Below, in pieces: positions 1 to 9,264 of a stretch of DNA of 64,000 nt. A program made the position numbers and the translations under genes. Source of the stretch: Stutzerimonas azotifigens (GTDB lineage Bacteria > Pseudomonadota > Gammaproteobacteria > Pseudomonadales > Pseudomonadaceae). Location of the stretch: positions 186,001 through 250,000 of the forward strand of contig NZ_JAAMRF010000002.1 in assembly GCF_013522725.1 (NCBI RefSeq), read 5' to 3'. The stretch's first letter is position 1. Each line of letters begins with the position of its first letter. The notes under the pieces are model-generated. The model did no database searches, was not told the DNA's origin, and worked only from the letters and a program-made list of their open reading frames with translations.

Positions 1-899
1 TCAGCCTGGTCTGCGTGCTGCTGCTGGTCGTGCTGGTGCCGATGCTCGGCCGCCAGTTGATGCACCTTTACCAGTTGGCGCCGGTGGCGCTGGACTGGTT
101 GCAGCAGGTGGCGCTGCCCTGGGTGCAGGCGCGCTTCGGCCTGGAAGAGGAATTCTGGCGCTTCGATCAGCTCAAGGCCGCCTTCGCCGGACAACTGGGC
201 GGCACTACCGATGTCCTGGCGCAGCTGTTCAGCCGAGCCACGGCATCGAGCCTGGCGTTGCTCGCCTGGGTGGCCAATCTGCTGCTGATCCCGGTAGTCA
301 GCTTCTACCTGTTGCGCGATTGGGATGTGATCGTCGCCAGGCTTCGCGACCTGTTGCCGCGGCGCCGCGAGTCGCTGGTGGTGGGGCTGATGGGGGAGTG
401 CCATGAGGTGATTGGCGCGTTCCTGCGAGGTCAGCTGCTGGTGATGCTGGCCTTGGCGGTGGTGTATTCCGGCGGGCTGATGCTGGTCGGCTTGCAGCTG
501 GGCCTGCTGATCGGCGTGCTGGCGGGGTTGGCCAGTCTGGTGCCCTACATGGGCTTCGTGGTCGGCATCGGCGCGGCGCTGATCGCGGCGTTGTTCCAGT
601 TCGGCCTCGAGCCGTACCCGTTGCTTGGCGTCGTGGCGGTCTTCACCGTCGGCCAGTTGCTCGAAGGCATGCTGCTGACGCCGCTGCTGGTGGGCGACCG
701 CATCGGCCTGCACCCGGTGGCGGTGATCTTCGCCGTGCTGGCCGGTGGGCAGTTGTTCGGCTTCACCGGGGTGCTGCTGGCGTTGCCGGTCGCCGCGGTG
801 ATCATGGTGCTGCTGCGCCACATGCACGATGTCTATAAACTCTCCGGCCTTTACGCCGATCCGGCCATGGATCCGGCCGAACAACCCAGGCTGCCATGA
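1..899 (+). CDS. AI-2E/PerM-family permease (5' end outside window)
   Basis: This is the C-terminal part of a polytopic inner-membrane protein. The frame is already open at the window edge, so the true start lies upstream. The visible part has several hydrophobic helices. The stretch around LASLVPYMGFVVGIGAAL and the later GQLLEGMLLTPLLVGDRIGLHP segment are typical of the AI-2E transporter (PerM/YdgG/TqsA) family. Substrates in this family are uncertain and range from autoinducer-2 export to sodium/proton exchange. It overlaps the next gene, hda, by four bases (ATGA), so the two are probably co-translated. That gene order is common in pseudomonads. The family call is firm; the substrate is not known. 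Confidence 0.85.
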   Translation, partial: SLVCVLLLVVLVPMLGRQLMHLYQLAPVALDWLQQVALPWVQARFGLEEEFWRFDQLKAAFAGQLGGTTDVLAQLFSRATASSLALLAWVANLLLIPVVSFYLLRDWDVIVARLRDLLPRRRESLVVGLMGECHEVIGAFLRGQLLVMLALAVVYSGGLMLVGLQLGLLIGVLAGLASLVPYMGFVVGIGAALIAALFQFGLEPYPLLGVVAVFTVGQLLEGMLLTPLLVGDRIGLHPVAVIFAVLAGGQLFGFTGVLLALPVAAVIMVLLRHMHDVYKLSGLYADPAMDPAEQPRLP

Positions 900-1600
900 A
901 ACCCATCCAGCTCCCGCTCGGCGTCCGTCTTCGCGACGACGCCACCTTCGCCAACTTCTACCCAGGCGCCAATGCCGCGGCGCTGGGCTATGTCGAGCGT
1001 CTCTGCTCGCCGCAGGCCGGCTGGTCGGACGAACTGATCTATCTGTGGGGGCCGGATGGCGTCGGGCGCAGCCATCTGTTGCAGGCGGCGTGCCTGTGGC
1101 TGCAGCAACGCGGCGAGGCCGCAGTCTATCTGCCCCTTGGCGAGGTGGCCGAATACGGCACGGCCTTGCTGGACGATCTGGAGCAGAGCGAGCTGGTTTG
1201 CCTGGACGATCTCGATGCGGTTGCTGGCGATCCGGTATGGGAGGAGGCGTTGTTTCACCTGTTCAATCGCCTGCGCGACGGCGGGCGGCGTCTGCTGCTG
1301 GCAGCCAACAGCGCGCCACGCGAATTGCCGGTGCAACTGGCGGACCTGAAGTCGCGCCTGAGCCTGTCGCTGGTGTTCATGCTCCAGCCGCTGTCGGACG
1401 AGGACAAACTGCGCGCGCTCCAGCTGCGGGCCTCTCGTCGCGGGCTCAACCTGCCTGATGATGTGGGCCGGTTCATCCTGACCAGGGGCTCGCGCAGCAT
1501 GAACGCGCTGTTCGATCTGCTCGACCAGCTCGACCAGGCCTCGCTGCAGGCGCAGCGCAAGCTGACCATCCCTTTTCTCAAGGAAACCCTCGGCTGGTAG
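896..1600 (+). CDS. hda: DnaA regulatory inactivator Hda
   Basis: This 234-residue protein is a DnaA-like AAA+ domain without the DNA-binding domain. In the known system, Hda binds the DNA-loaded sliding clamp and stimulates ATP hydrolysis by DnaA, preventing over-initiation of replication. The N-terminus carries a clamp-binding motif (QLPLGV, residues 5-10). A P-loop-like GPDGVGRSH follows, with Arg in place of the usual Walker A Lys, as is normal for Hda. The Walker B-like segment is VCLDDLDAV. The ATG overlaps the stop codon of the permease gene, so translation is probably coupled. Length and motifs fit the family well. Confidence 0.93.
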   Translation: MKPIQLPLGVRLRDDATFANFYPGANAAALGYVERLCSPQAGWSDELIYLWGPDGVGRSHLLQAACLWLQQRGEAAVYLPLGEVAEYGTALLDDLEQSELVCLDDLDAVAGDPVWEEALFHLFNRLRDGGRRLLLAANSAPRELPVQLADLKSRLSLSLVFMLQPLSDEDKLRALQLRASRRGLNLPDDVGRFILTRGSRSMNALFDLLDQLDQASLQAQRKLTIPFLKETLGW

Positions 1601-1649
1601 CGAGGATTCCCTGTCTGCCGGTTGACCCGCTTCGAGGCCGGTGGGTGCC

Positions 1650-1937
1650 TTATTCCACGCCCTGAATGATGAAGGTGCGATAGGTGGCGCCCCGGAAGCG
1701 ATGCACCACCGCTTCTTGGTAGGCGGGGCTGTCGTACCAGGCTTCGGCGTCTTCGAAGGTGGGGAACTGCAGGATCACCGCGCCTTCCATCGGCTCACCC
1801 TCAGTCATGCGGAACGGGCCGTAAAAGGCCAATGGCATCAGCGCATCGGTGCGAGCCTGCGCCGCTTTTTCGCTATAGATCTTGAGCTCTTCGGCGTCCT
1901 GGGTTGATTCGCGGATGGCAACGAAATAGGCCGGCAT
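1650..1937 (-). CDS. DUF1330 family protein
   Basis: This 95-residue cytoplasmic protein has the ferredoxin-like dimeric alpha/beta-barrel pattern of DUF1330. It begins MPAYFVAIRE and has the family-typical segments GAVILQFPTFEDAEAWYDSPAYQ and a C-terminal TFIIQGVE. The biochemical role of the family is not established. A good Shine-Dalgarno (AGGAG) sits about 7 bases upstream of the ATG. The gene is convergent with hda and divergent from the LOV kinase gene. Nothing nearby suggests a specific pathway. Confidence 0.85.
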   Translation of the reverse strand: MPAYFVAIRESTQDAEELKIYSEKAAQARTDALMPLAFYGPFRMTEGEPMEGAVILQFPTFEDAEAWYDSPAYQEAVVHRFRGATYRTFIIQGVE

Positions 1938-2182
1938 CGGTGATTGCTCCTGCTGATTAGGTAGGGCGGGTCGCCCCAGGTGCAGGGCCGGTCCGCTACG
2001 AGCAGGACGTTACGCCATTCGCGGGCCTCTGACCAAGCCCGTCGGCTGCCTTCTGTCTGTGGTCCAGCGCCTCGACTGTGAAAACGCTGAACTCCCGATG
2101 CCTTCCAGCCATCGAATGTCGTAATGAGTTGGACCGAGTTTGCTCGCTGCGGCGGCGGGCGGGTCAGTGCGCGGAGAAGTTG

Positions 2183-3886
2183 ATGACCCAGGGCAGTCGC
2201 TACCCAGGCAATGAAGACAATCTACCAGTAGATCATGAGGGTGGAGGGCAGAGCGGTGGGCTGCCCGCCAAAGGTGAGTTCGATGAAAGCAGTTATAACC
2301 CTCTAGGCAATCCAGGCCTCAAGCACTGGCAGGCCAGCTACATCACTCGGCCTGGCCTGGACGATCGCAGCAGCGTATTTTTTGCCGCCGTCGAAATGAC
2401 CCGCATGCCGATGGTTCTCACCGACCCCCGCCAGCCGGACAACCCCATCGTTTTCGTCAACAAGGCCTTCCTCGACCTCACCGGGTACGAGGAAGATCAG
2501 GTTGTGGGCCGCAACTGCCGGTTCCTGCAGGGCGAGCAAACCGATCCGGAATCGATCGCAGAGGTCCGCAAGGCACTGGAAGAGCATCGCGGCGTGGCGC
2601 TGGACCTGCTCAATTACAAAGCGGACGGCTCGCCGTTCTGGAATGCGCTGTTCATCGGCCCGATCTTCGACGAAAGCGGCGAGCTGCTGTACTTCTTCGC
2701 TTCTCAGCTCGATGTCACCCAGCGCCGTGTCTCCGAGCAGTCGTTTCGGCATGCGCAGAAGATGGAAGCGATCGGCCAGTTGACCGCCGGGATGGCGCAT
2801 GACTTCAACAACCTGCTGCAGGTGGTCACCGGCAACCTGGAGGTGGCGCAGCAGTACGCGGTCGGCAACTCGGTCCTCTCCAGCGCCATCGAGCATGCGC
2901 AGGCGGCTGCCGAGCGCGGTGGCAAACTCACCCAACAGCTGCTCGCCTTTGCCCGTAAGCAGCGCCTGGAGCCGCAGCGGCTGAACCTCAACAGCCTGGT
3001 CGTCGAGTTCAGCGAGATGGCAGTCCGAGCACTGGGCGAACGCGTTGATCTGCGGTTGGACCTCAAGCCGGGATTGCCGTCCTGCGTACTCGATCCGACG
3101 CACATGGAAATGGCCCTGCTCAACGTTCTGATGAATGCGCGCGATGCCATGCCCAATGGCGGCCGGGTTACCGTCGGCACCACGACCCTGCAGAGTCCCG
3201 AGCGCAACGCGGCGCATAATCTGCCTACGGGCAACTATGTGGTCATCTGCGTCATCGATGAAGGCGAGGGGATGCGTCCGGAGGTGTTGCGTCGGGCCTC
3301 GGAGCCTTTCTTCAGCACCAAGGGGCCGGGCACGGGTCTGGGCCTGGCGATGGTCCATGGCTTCGTCCAGCAGTCCCACGGCCGGCTCGAGATCGAGAGT
3401 GAGGTCGGCAAGGGCACCACCGTGCGGATGATCTTTCCTGTGGCAGGGGAGCGTGCATCGCGTTCGGAGGAAAGCCCTCTCGACGATCTGCTCCCGGCCG
3501 TCGCCGGCCAGCAGACGATTCTACTGGTCGAGGACAGCACCGATGTACGGGAAGTCACCCAGGCCTATCTGGCCTCGCTTGGCTATCGGGTGCTGGCCGC
3601 GGACAGCGGCGAAGCGGCGCTACAGGTACTCGAGGATAACGACGGCGGTATCGATCTGCTGTTTTCGGACGTGATCATGCCTGGCGGCATCAACGGGCTG
3701 GTGCTGGCCGAGCGCGTGCGCGAGCGCATCCCGGGTTTGCCTGTGCTGCTGACGACCGGTTATGCCGACGACCTGTCTGGGCAGGGCGTCGATGCGTCCA
3801 AGCTGACCATCCTCAACAAGCCCTACAAGCAGCGTGAACTGGCCGAGTGCCTTGGCGTGCTGCTCGGTCGCGAGCAAGGCGCATGA
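2183..3886 (+). CDS. Blue-light LOV hybrid histidine kinase (LOV-HK-receiver)
   Basis: This is a soluble sensor kinase of about 567 residues. The order is a LOV-type PAS domain (about 66-175), HisKA with phospho-accepting His206 in AHDFNN, an HATPase domain (about 300-425, with NARDAM and GTGLGLAM boxes) and a C-terminal receiver with Asp496. The LOV signature GRNCRFLQ includes Cys112, the residue that forms the flavin-cysteinyl adduct under blue light in this family. The layout matches LOV histidine kinases known from Pseudomonas syringae. I chose the ATG at 2183 because it has an upstream GGAGA. A GTG at 2078 in the same frame would add 35 residues without domain content. The stop overlaps the next response regulator by ATGA. 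Confidence 0.9.
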   Translation: MTQGSRYPGNEDNLPVDHEGGGQSGGLPAKGEFDESSYNPLGNPGLKHWQASYITRPGLDDRSSVFFAAVEMTRMPMVLTDPRQPDNPIVFVNKAFLDLTGYEEDQVVGRNCRFLQGEQTDPESIAEVRKALEEHRGVALDLLNYKADGSPFWNALFIGPIFDESGELLYFFASQLDVTQRRVSEQSFRHAQKMEAIGQLTAGMAHDFNNLLQVVTGNLEVAQQYAVGNSVLSSAIEHAQAAAERGGKLTQQLLAFARKQRLEPQRLNLNSLVVEFSEMAVRALGERVDLRLDLKPGLPSCVLDPTHMEMALLNVLMNARDAMPNGGRVTVGTTTLQSPERNAAHNLPTGNYVVICVIDEGEGMRPEVLRRASEPFFSTKGPGTGLGLAMVHGFVQQSHGRLEIESEVGKGTTVRMIFPVAGERASRSEESPLDDLLPAVAGQQTILLVEDSTDVREVTQAYLASLGYRVLAADSGEAALQVLEDNDGGIDLLFSDVIMPGGINGLVLAERVRERIPGLPVLLTTGYADDLSGQGVDASKLTILNKPYKQRELAECLGVLLGREQGA

Positions 3887-4233
3887 GCGGATCTCATGTC
3901 CTGGTGGTCGATGACGAAGCCGAGATCGCCGCTCTGTTTCAGGCTTTCCTCGAACTGGACGGCTACCGGGTATCGGTTGCCAACAGTGGCGAGGACGCGT
4001 TGAGCCTCGACGAGGCGGACCCCATAGATGCTTTGGTGACCGACCTGGCGATGCCCGGCATGGATGGACGCGCGCTGGTCCAACGCTTGCGCGAGCGACG
4101 TCCGCAACTGCCCGTGCTGGTGGTGTCGGGATATCCGAGCGACGCTTTCGTCGATGTGCCGCGCACCCGTGTATTGAACAAGCCGGTGGGGCTGGTGCCG
4201 CTCACCCGGTGCCTGCGCGATCTACTCGGATAA
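3883..4233 (+). CDS. Single-domain response regulator (receiver only)
   Basis: This 116-residue protein is a receiver domain alone. It has an acidic pocket (VVDDE near the N-terminus), phospho-acceptor Asp54 in VTDLAMPG and the late Lys in LNKPV. With no output domain it most likely acts by protein-protein contact or as a phosphate sink in a relay. Its ATG overlaps the stop codon of the LOV kinase (ATGA), which argues strongly for a shared photosensory pathway. An in-frame ATG upstream at 3847 lies inside the kinase gene and is unlikely to be used. Ten bases separate its stop from the stop of the convergent hybrid kinase gene. Confidence 0.88.
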   Translation: MSGSHVLVVDDEAEIAALFQAFLELDGYRVSVANSGEDALSLDEADPIDALVTDLAMPGMDGRALVQRLRERRPQLPVLVVSGYPSDAFVDVPRTRVLNKPVGLVPLTRCLRDLLG

Positions 4234-4243
4234 CGAGGCGCGT

Positions 4244-7200
4244 TCAGCAGGCTTCGAAGGCCGCGTCGATGGCAGCCAGCAGCTCGTTGATATTTACCGG
4301 CTTGGTCAGGTGGCGATCGAATCCGGCCGCCAGCGCGGCTTCCTTGTCCTTGGGCTGACCCCATCCGGTAATCGCCACCAGGAGCACCTGCTGGTCTCCC
4401 GGCAGGGCGCGGATGGCACGGGCCACCTCGTCGCCACGCAACCCCGGCATGCCGATGTCCAGCAGGGCGACCTGCGGGCGGATGCGCTGGAACGACTCGA
4501 GCGCTTCGAGACCGTCGAACGCCAGGTGCACCTGATGACCCTCCAGGCGCAGCAGTTCGGCCATGGTTTCGGCAATGTCGCGGTTGTCGTCCGCCACCAG
4601 GATGCATCGCGCGGCGCTGGCCTGGACCGGCGTCGTGCGATCCGGCGAGAGGGGCGCCTGTTCCTCCCGCACGGGCAGGTGCACGGTGAACTGCGAACCC
4701 TGGCCAAGGCCTGCACTGCTGGCCTCGATATCGCCGCCGTGAAGCCGTGCCAGTCCACGCGCCAGCGCGAGGCCGATGCCGAGCCCGGTGCTCTGGTATG
4801 TAGGTGCTACCTGGGCGAACTTCTCGAAAATCGGGGTCAAGTGTTCGGGGTCGATGCCACGGCCGTCGTCGCTGACGCGAATCCGTGCCAGCCCGTCTTC
4901 GCGGTCGAGAGCTACACCGATATGTCCGCCGCCATCGGTGAACTTGGCAGCGTTGGTCAGCAGGTTGGTGACTAGCTGTTCGAGGCGTAGTGCATCGCCA
5001 TGGACCATTATCGGTGTGTCTGGCAGCTGCACGAGCACCTGATGATGCTTGGCCTCCAGCTTCGCCCCGGCGGTTTCCAGGGCTGCCTCGACCACCTTGC
5101 GCAGATCGACCGGCTCGCTGCGCAGGATCAGCTTGCCCAGCGTGATGCGGGAAATGTCCATCAGATCATCGAGCAGTAGCGCCATGTGCCTGACCTGACG
5201 CTCGATGACCTGCTGGCTGCGCTGCTTTTGCGCCTCGCTCGCCATGGGCGTGCCGAACACGCTGGCGGCCAGGCGAATCGGCGCCAGCGGGTTGCGCAGC
5301 TCGTGAGCGAGGGTCGCGAGGAACTCGTCCTTGCGGCGGTCGGCTTCGAGGATGACCTGTTCCTGGCGCTTGCGATCGCTGATATCGGCGAACCAGATCG
5401 CCACGCTCGAGCGAAACGGCGTGGCGATGACATGGAACCAGCGCTCGCGCTCTTCAAAGGTCGAAGGCAGCTCGAACTCTTGCGAGCGTCCGCTGGTGAC
5501 CACGTCGACCAGGGTGGCGAACAGCCGGGAGTTACCCCAGTCCGGCAGCAGGTCGCAGCCCCGTGCCCCGGTCAGCTCCTGAACCGGGCAATCGAGGATG
5601 GCGGCAGCCTTGGGGTTGACGAAGTCGCAGCGAAAATCCCGGATCACGTCGCTGTCGTCGCGCAAAGGAGAAATGACGGTGAAGGGCACGGTGGACGAGT
5701 CGAGCGCAACCTGCAGGCGCTGCTCCAGCGCGCCGGCCTGGGTTCGCGCGCGGTCGCGGTCGATGAACACCGAGGCCAGGTCGGCGGTGAGATCGGCCAG
5801 ACGGATCTCCCGCTCACTCGGCACGCGTGCTGTGGCCAGCAGGATGGTGAGGGCACCCATCACCGTGCCGTCGCTGTGCTTGATCGGCGTGATGTGCGCC
5901 GCGCGGAAACCTTCCAGGCGTGCCTGCGGCGCGAAGGGCGCGAAACAGGGATCGGTGTCCACCGCTACTATCCGTTGGCCACTGAGCACGGCGCCCCCGC
6001 AGATGTCCCGCCCAGGCTGGAGATCATCGAGCCATTCCAGCGCCGCCTGCGACAGGCCGCGCGTGGAGTGCGGGCGCGGTGGCGAGCCGTTCTCGCTGAG
6101 GGAGAGAAGCCCCTGGGTGGCGCCATGCAGATCGCACAGCACCTCGAGGATGCTGTCGAGCTGCTCGTCGAGCGACGGCAGTTGCAGCAGGCGGCTGCTC
6201 AGCGCCTGCAGGCGCTCCAGGTCGGACACCTGCTGGGTGAGCTCGCGCTGGGCCTGTTCGAGCCGCGAGACCATCTGGTCACGTTCGCGCTCGCTGAGGT
6301 CGCGCGCTTGCGCGGCAATCTGCAGCGCCTGGCCCACTTCGCGAATCTCATCGATTTCGCTGTCCGGTGCATGGACCGGCTGATGTTTCCCGATGGCGTT
6401 GGCGGCGCGGCGCAACTGGCGCATCGGCACGTTGATGCGCTGGGTGGCGAACAGCACCGCGGCCACCGCGAGCGCGAGCGACATGGCGAGCCCGCTGCCG
6501 TAGAGCATGAGCGATTGCATCGCCCCGGCAGCCACGTTGCTGCGTGGAATGCCGGTGGCGATGGTCCAGCCGAGTTCTTCGAGCCTCACGAAGGCGGTAT
6601 ACATCGACTCGCCTTCGAGCGTCTCGGAGACGCCAATTCCCTCGGCGGCCGGGTTGTGCATGAGCAGGTCATGGAGGGTTGCAGTGGGCGAAGTGCCCAG
6701 GGTTTCCTGGTGATGCACGGTGCGCGCGACGCGTTTTTCGTTGCGATCGAGCACTGTCGTGACCCAGCCTTCGGGCAGGCGACGGTTATTGATGACGTTA
6801 AGGATGGCCTCGGGCTGCAGCACGGCTGTCAGCACATAGCGGATCTGCCCGTCGCGCACCACCGGCACGCGCAAGGGGATGCCCCAGGTGTTGCGGGGGC
6901 CAAGCGCCATGTTGCCGACCTGAGCGTTGCCGGTGCGCAGCACCTCGTTGAAGCTTGCGTGGTCGGCCAGCGCGCCATCGGCGGTCGGTGTTTCGCGGGC
7001 GACCCGCTGCACTACCTGGCCGTCGTGATCGATCAGCAGTATCGAATGCCAGCCCGGCATGAATGGCAGTACCCGGCGGCCCAGCTGGCCATAGGCCCGG
7101 ATGTCTCCTTCGGTGAGTGGGCCGGACTGGGCCAGTGCCTGCAGGACGTCCATCGAACGCTGCACCTCCACCTCGATCGCGGTGGCGGCCAGGCGGGTCA

Positions 7201-7366
7201 CTTCCAGGCCCCGCAGCTCGGTCTGGTGCCGTTGCTCGTGGATGATCGCGAGCAGGCCGAGACCCGCGGCCACCGCGAGCGGAACGATACCCGCCAGGGC
7301 GATGGTCAATAGCCGCTTTCGCAGCCGAACGGTGCGCGGTGGCTTGTGTCCAACGTTCTGATCCAT
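4244..7366 (-). CDS. Membrane hybrid histidine kinase (Cache-HAMP-GAF-PAS-HK-REC)
   Basis: This is a sensor of about 1040 residues. A short cytoplasmic N-terminus is followed by a membrane helix (about 21-42), a periplasmic Cache-like region up to about 275, a second helix (about 280-303), HAMP, a GAF-like domain (about 395-530) and a PAS domain (about 550-665). HisKA with His688 in AHELRNPLAP, an HATPase with a GLGIGLAL box and a receiver with Asp970 in LLDIGMPG complete it. I start it at 7366, where AGGAGG sits four bases before the ATG; the frame stays open upstream. The ligand is unknown. No transcription factor is adjacent. It converges with the LOV kinase/receiver pair, so cross-talk through the lone receiver is possible but unproven. 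Confidence 0.88.
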   Translation of the reverse strand: MDQNVGHKPPRTVRLRKRLLTIALAGIVPLAVAAGLGLLAIIHEQRHQTELRGLEVTRLAATAIEVEVQRSMDVLQALAQSGPLTEGDIRAYGQLGRRVLPFMPGWHSILLIDHDGQVVQRVARETPTADGALADHASFNEVLRTGNAQVGNMALGPRNTWGIPLRVPVVRDGQIRYVLTAVLQPEAILNVINNRRLPEGWVTTVLDRNEKRVARTVHHQETLGTSPTATLHDLLMHNPAAEGIGVSETLEGESMYTAFVRLEELGWTIATGIPRSNVAAGAMQSLMLYGSGLAMSLALAVAAVLFATQRINVPMRQLRRAANAIGKHQPVHAPDSEIDEIREVGQALQIAAQARDLSERERDQMVSRLEQAQRELTQQVSDLERLQALSSRLLQLPSLDEQLDSILEVLCDLHGATQGLLSLSENGSPPRPHSTRGLSQAALEWLDDLQPGRDICGGAVLSGQRIVAVDTDPCFAPFAPQARLEGFRAAHITPIKHSDGTVMGALTILLATARVPSEREIRLADLTADLASVFIDRDRARTQAGALEQRLQVALDSSTVPFTVISPLRDDSDVIRDFRCDFVNPKAAAILDCPVQELTGARGCDLLPDWGNSRLFATLVDVVTSGRSQEFELPSTFEERERWFHVIATPFRSSVAIWFADISDRKRQEQVILEADRRKDEFLATLAHELRNPLAPIRLAASVFGTPMASEAQKQRSQQVIERQVRHMALLLDDLMDISRITLGKLILRSEPVDLRKVVEAALETAGAKLEAKHHQVLVQLPDTPIMVHGDALRLEQLVTNLLTNAAKFTDGGGHIGVALDREDGLARIRVSDDGRGIDPEHLTPIFEKFAQVAPTYQSTGLGIGLALARGLARLHGGDIEASSAGLGQGSQFTVHLPVREEQAPLSPDRTTPVQASAARCILVADDNRDIAETMAELLRLEGHQVHLAFDGLEALESFQRIRPQVALLDIGMPGLRGDEVARAIRALPGDQQVLLVAITGWGQPKDKEAALAAGFDRHLTKPVNINELLAAIDAAFEAC

Positions 7367-7586
7367 GGGACCTCCTGCCTTTGCGTCCCGGTGGACGGGC
7401 GTAGCGTCATGGGACGGCCGGGATTCGTGCCCGGGCGCGCGTTCTGCAAGCCGCCGAATGGACGGAGTGTAATCGCGGTGCGGGCAGAGCGCAGCGGCAA
7501 ATATTGGGCGGCCTGCCACATGCGCGAGGAACCTCACGCGAGTGCTGGTGCTCTCTAGAACTGGAAAGCACAAACAGGAGGCAGGC

Positions 7587-7811
7587 GTGCAGAACTATCA
7601 TGTGAAACAGGTCGACGCGGGCTGGGCGTTACTGGAAGAGGGTAGCGAGCGCGCGGTGCTCGAGGCGTCGACGAAGGAGGAACTGGTGCGCCAGGTGCCC
7701 GGCTACATGGCGGGCAAGGTGGGCTCGGTGAAGATTCATCGCGCGGACGGTACTTTCGAGGAGGAGCGCACCTACCCGCGGGCAGCGGATCCAACCCAAT
7801 CTCCTGGCTGA
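7587..7811 (+). CDS. DUF2188 family small protein
   Basis: This 74-residue protein has the DUF2188 pattern: an N-terminal YHVKQVDAGWALLEEGSERA strand region and a C-terminal VKIHRADGTFEEERTYP. Family members are small cytoplasmic proteins of unknown function, often encoded alone. I start it at the GTG at 7587, which has AGGAGG five bases upstream and gives the usual family N-terminus. An upstream in-frame ATG would add 15 unrelated residues. It lies divergently from the hybrid kinase gene and upstream of cioA, with no sign of a functional link. Confidence 0.78.
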   Translation: MQNYHVKQVDAGWALLEEGSERAVLEASTKEELVRQVPGYMAGKVGSVKIHRADGTFEEERTYPRAADPTQSPG

Positions 7812-7872
7812 TGCGCTGGCAGCGTAGCACCCTGGTGAGCCGAATGACGTGAGCGGGCGGATCCTTTAGCGC

Positions 7873-9246
7873 ATGGATGTCGATGACCCGGCATTGCTGG
7901 TTGCCCGCATTCAGTTCGGGCTCACCATCAGCTTCCACATCGTGTTGGCGGCCTTTTCCATTGGCCTTGCCAATTTCCTGATGGTGCTCGAAGGTCTTTG
8001 GTTGCGCACCCGCGACGAGCTCTATCTGGACCTCTACAAATTCTGGCTGAAGATATTCGCGCTCAACGTGACCGTGGGCGTAGTGTCCGGAATCGTCATG
8101 GAGTTCGAGTTCGGCACCAACTGGGGGCGGCTGTCGACGTTGGCCGGCTCGGTGATCGGGCCGCTGATGTTCTACGAGGTGCTGGTTGCGTTCTTTCTCG
8201 AGGCCGGCTTTCTCGGGATCATGCTGTTCGGCATGCGCAAGGTGGGGCCGAAGCTGCATTTCTTTACCACCTGCATGGTAGCCCTCGGCTCGCTGTTCAG
8301 CGCCTTCTGGATCCTCTCGGCCAATTCCTGGATGCACACGCCGGCCGGCTTCGTCATCGGTTCCGATGGTCGCTTCGAGGCCCAGGACTGGCTGGCGATC
8401 ATCTTCAACCCGTCGTTTCCCTATCGTTTCACCCACATGACCATCGCAGCCTTTCTGGCGACGGCCTTGATGGTGGCGGCCACCGGCGCCTGGCACTTGT
8501 TGCGCGACAAGAGTAACCGGGGCGCACGTGTGATGTTTTCCATGGCCTTGTGGGTCGTCGCGGTGCTCGCGCCGTTGCAGATTCTTGTCGGCGATCTGCA
8601 CGGGGAGAACACGCTCGAGCATCAGCCGCAGAAGGTCGCGGCCATGGAAGGCGCCTGGGACCGGCCGCCGCCCGGGGCGGGCGAGCCAATGAGGCTATTC
8701 GCGATCCCCGACATGCAGGAGCGGCGCAACCACTTCGAACTGGCGATCCCGCATGTGGGCTCCTTGTACCTGCGTCACAACCTGAGCGGCACCATCAAGA
8801 GCCTCAACGAATTCCCACCCGAAGACATCCCTCCGGTGCCGATCGTGTTCTTCGCCTTTCGCATCATGGTGGGGCTGGGCCTGCTGATGGCCGTGCTCGG
8901 AGCGGCAAGCGTAGTGTTGCGCCGGCGTGGCCGGCTGTATGACGCGCGCTGGCTGCAACGGATATCGGTGTGGATGGCGCCGGCAGGGTTCATCGCAATG
9001 CTCTGCGGCTGGGTGGTCACCGAGGTCGGTCGCCAGCCGTTCACCGTCTATGGCCTGCTGCGCACCGCAGACAGCCGCTCGCCAGTCTCGCTGTCATTCG
9101 TGACCACCTCCACGCTCAGCATTCTGGCGGTCTACCTGCTGGTGTTCGGGCTGGGCCTGGCCTATCTGCTACGCGCGCTGCGCAGGCCGCCGGAGCAGGG
9201 GGAGCGCGAACCTGAACCCGGGCTGCGGAGCCCGCCTGTCGACTGA
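7873..9246 (+). CDS. cioA: Cyanide-insensitive bd-type quinol oxidase subunit I
   Basis: This is the 457-residue haem-bearing subunit of a cytochrome bd-family terminal oxidase in the inner membrane. It oxidises quinol and reduces oxygen to water. The conserved early segment FGLTISFHIVLAAFSIG carries a haem-ligand His. GWVVTEVGRQPF is the family signature. The loop between the central helices is short, as in the CioA (short Q-loop) branch rather than E. coli CydA. The next gene, cioB, follows after 18 bases and is surely co-transcribed. In P. aeruginosa this oxidase supports respiration in the presence of cyanide. I see no cydX-like small gene after cioB. Confidence 0.92.
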   Translation: MDVDDPALLVARIQFGLTISFHIVLAAFSIGLANFLMVLEGLWLRTRDELYLDLYKFWLKIFALNVTVGVVSGIVMEFEFGTNWGRLSTLAGSVIGPLMFYEVLVAFFLEAGFLGIMLFGMRKVGPKLHFFTTCMVALGSLFSAFWILSANSWMHTPAGFVIGSDGRFEAQDWLAIIFNPSFPYRFTHMTIAAFLATALMVAATGAWHLLRDKSNRGARVMFSMALWVVAVLAPLQILVGDLHGENTLEHQPQKVAAMEGAWDRPPPGAGEPMRLFAIPDMQERRNHFELAIPHVGSLYLRHNLSGTIKSLNEFPPEDIPPVPIVFFAFRIMVGLGLLMAVLGAASVVLRRRGRLYDARWLQRISVWMAPAGFIAMLCGWVVTEVGRQPFTVYGLLRTADSRSPVSLSFVTTSTLSILAVYLLVFGLGLAYLLRALRRPPEQGEREPEPGLRSPPVD

Positions 9247-9264
9247 CGCCACGCGAGGTGAGTC

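Noticed and set aside
5186..7312. A 708-codon plus-strand open frame opposite the large hybrid kinase gene
   Set aside because: Its product is low-complexity and Arg/His/Gln-rich with no domains, while the minus strand encodes a complete kinase. High GC content produces such antisense frames.
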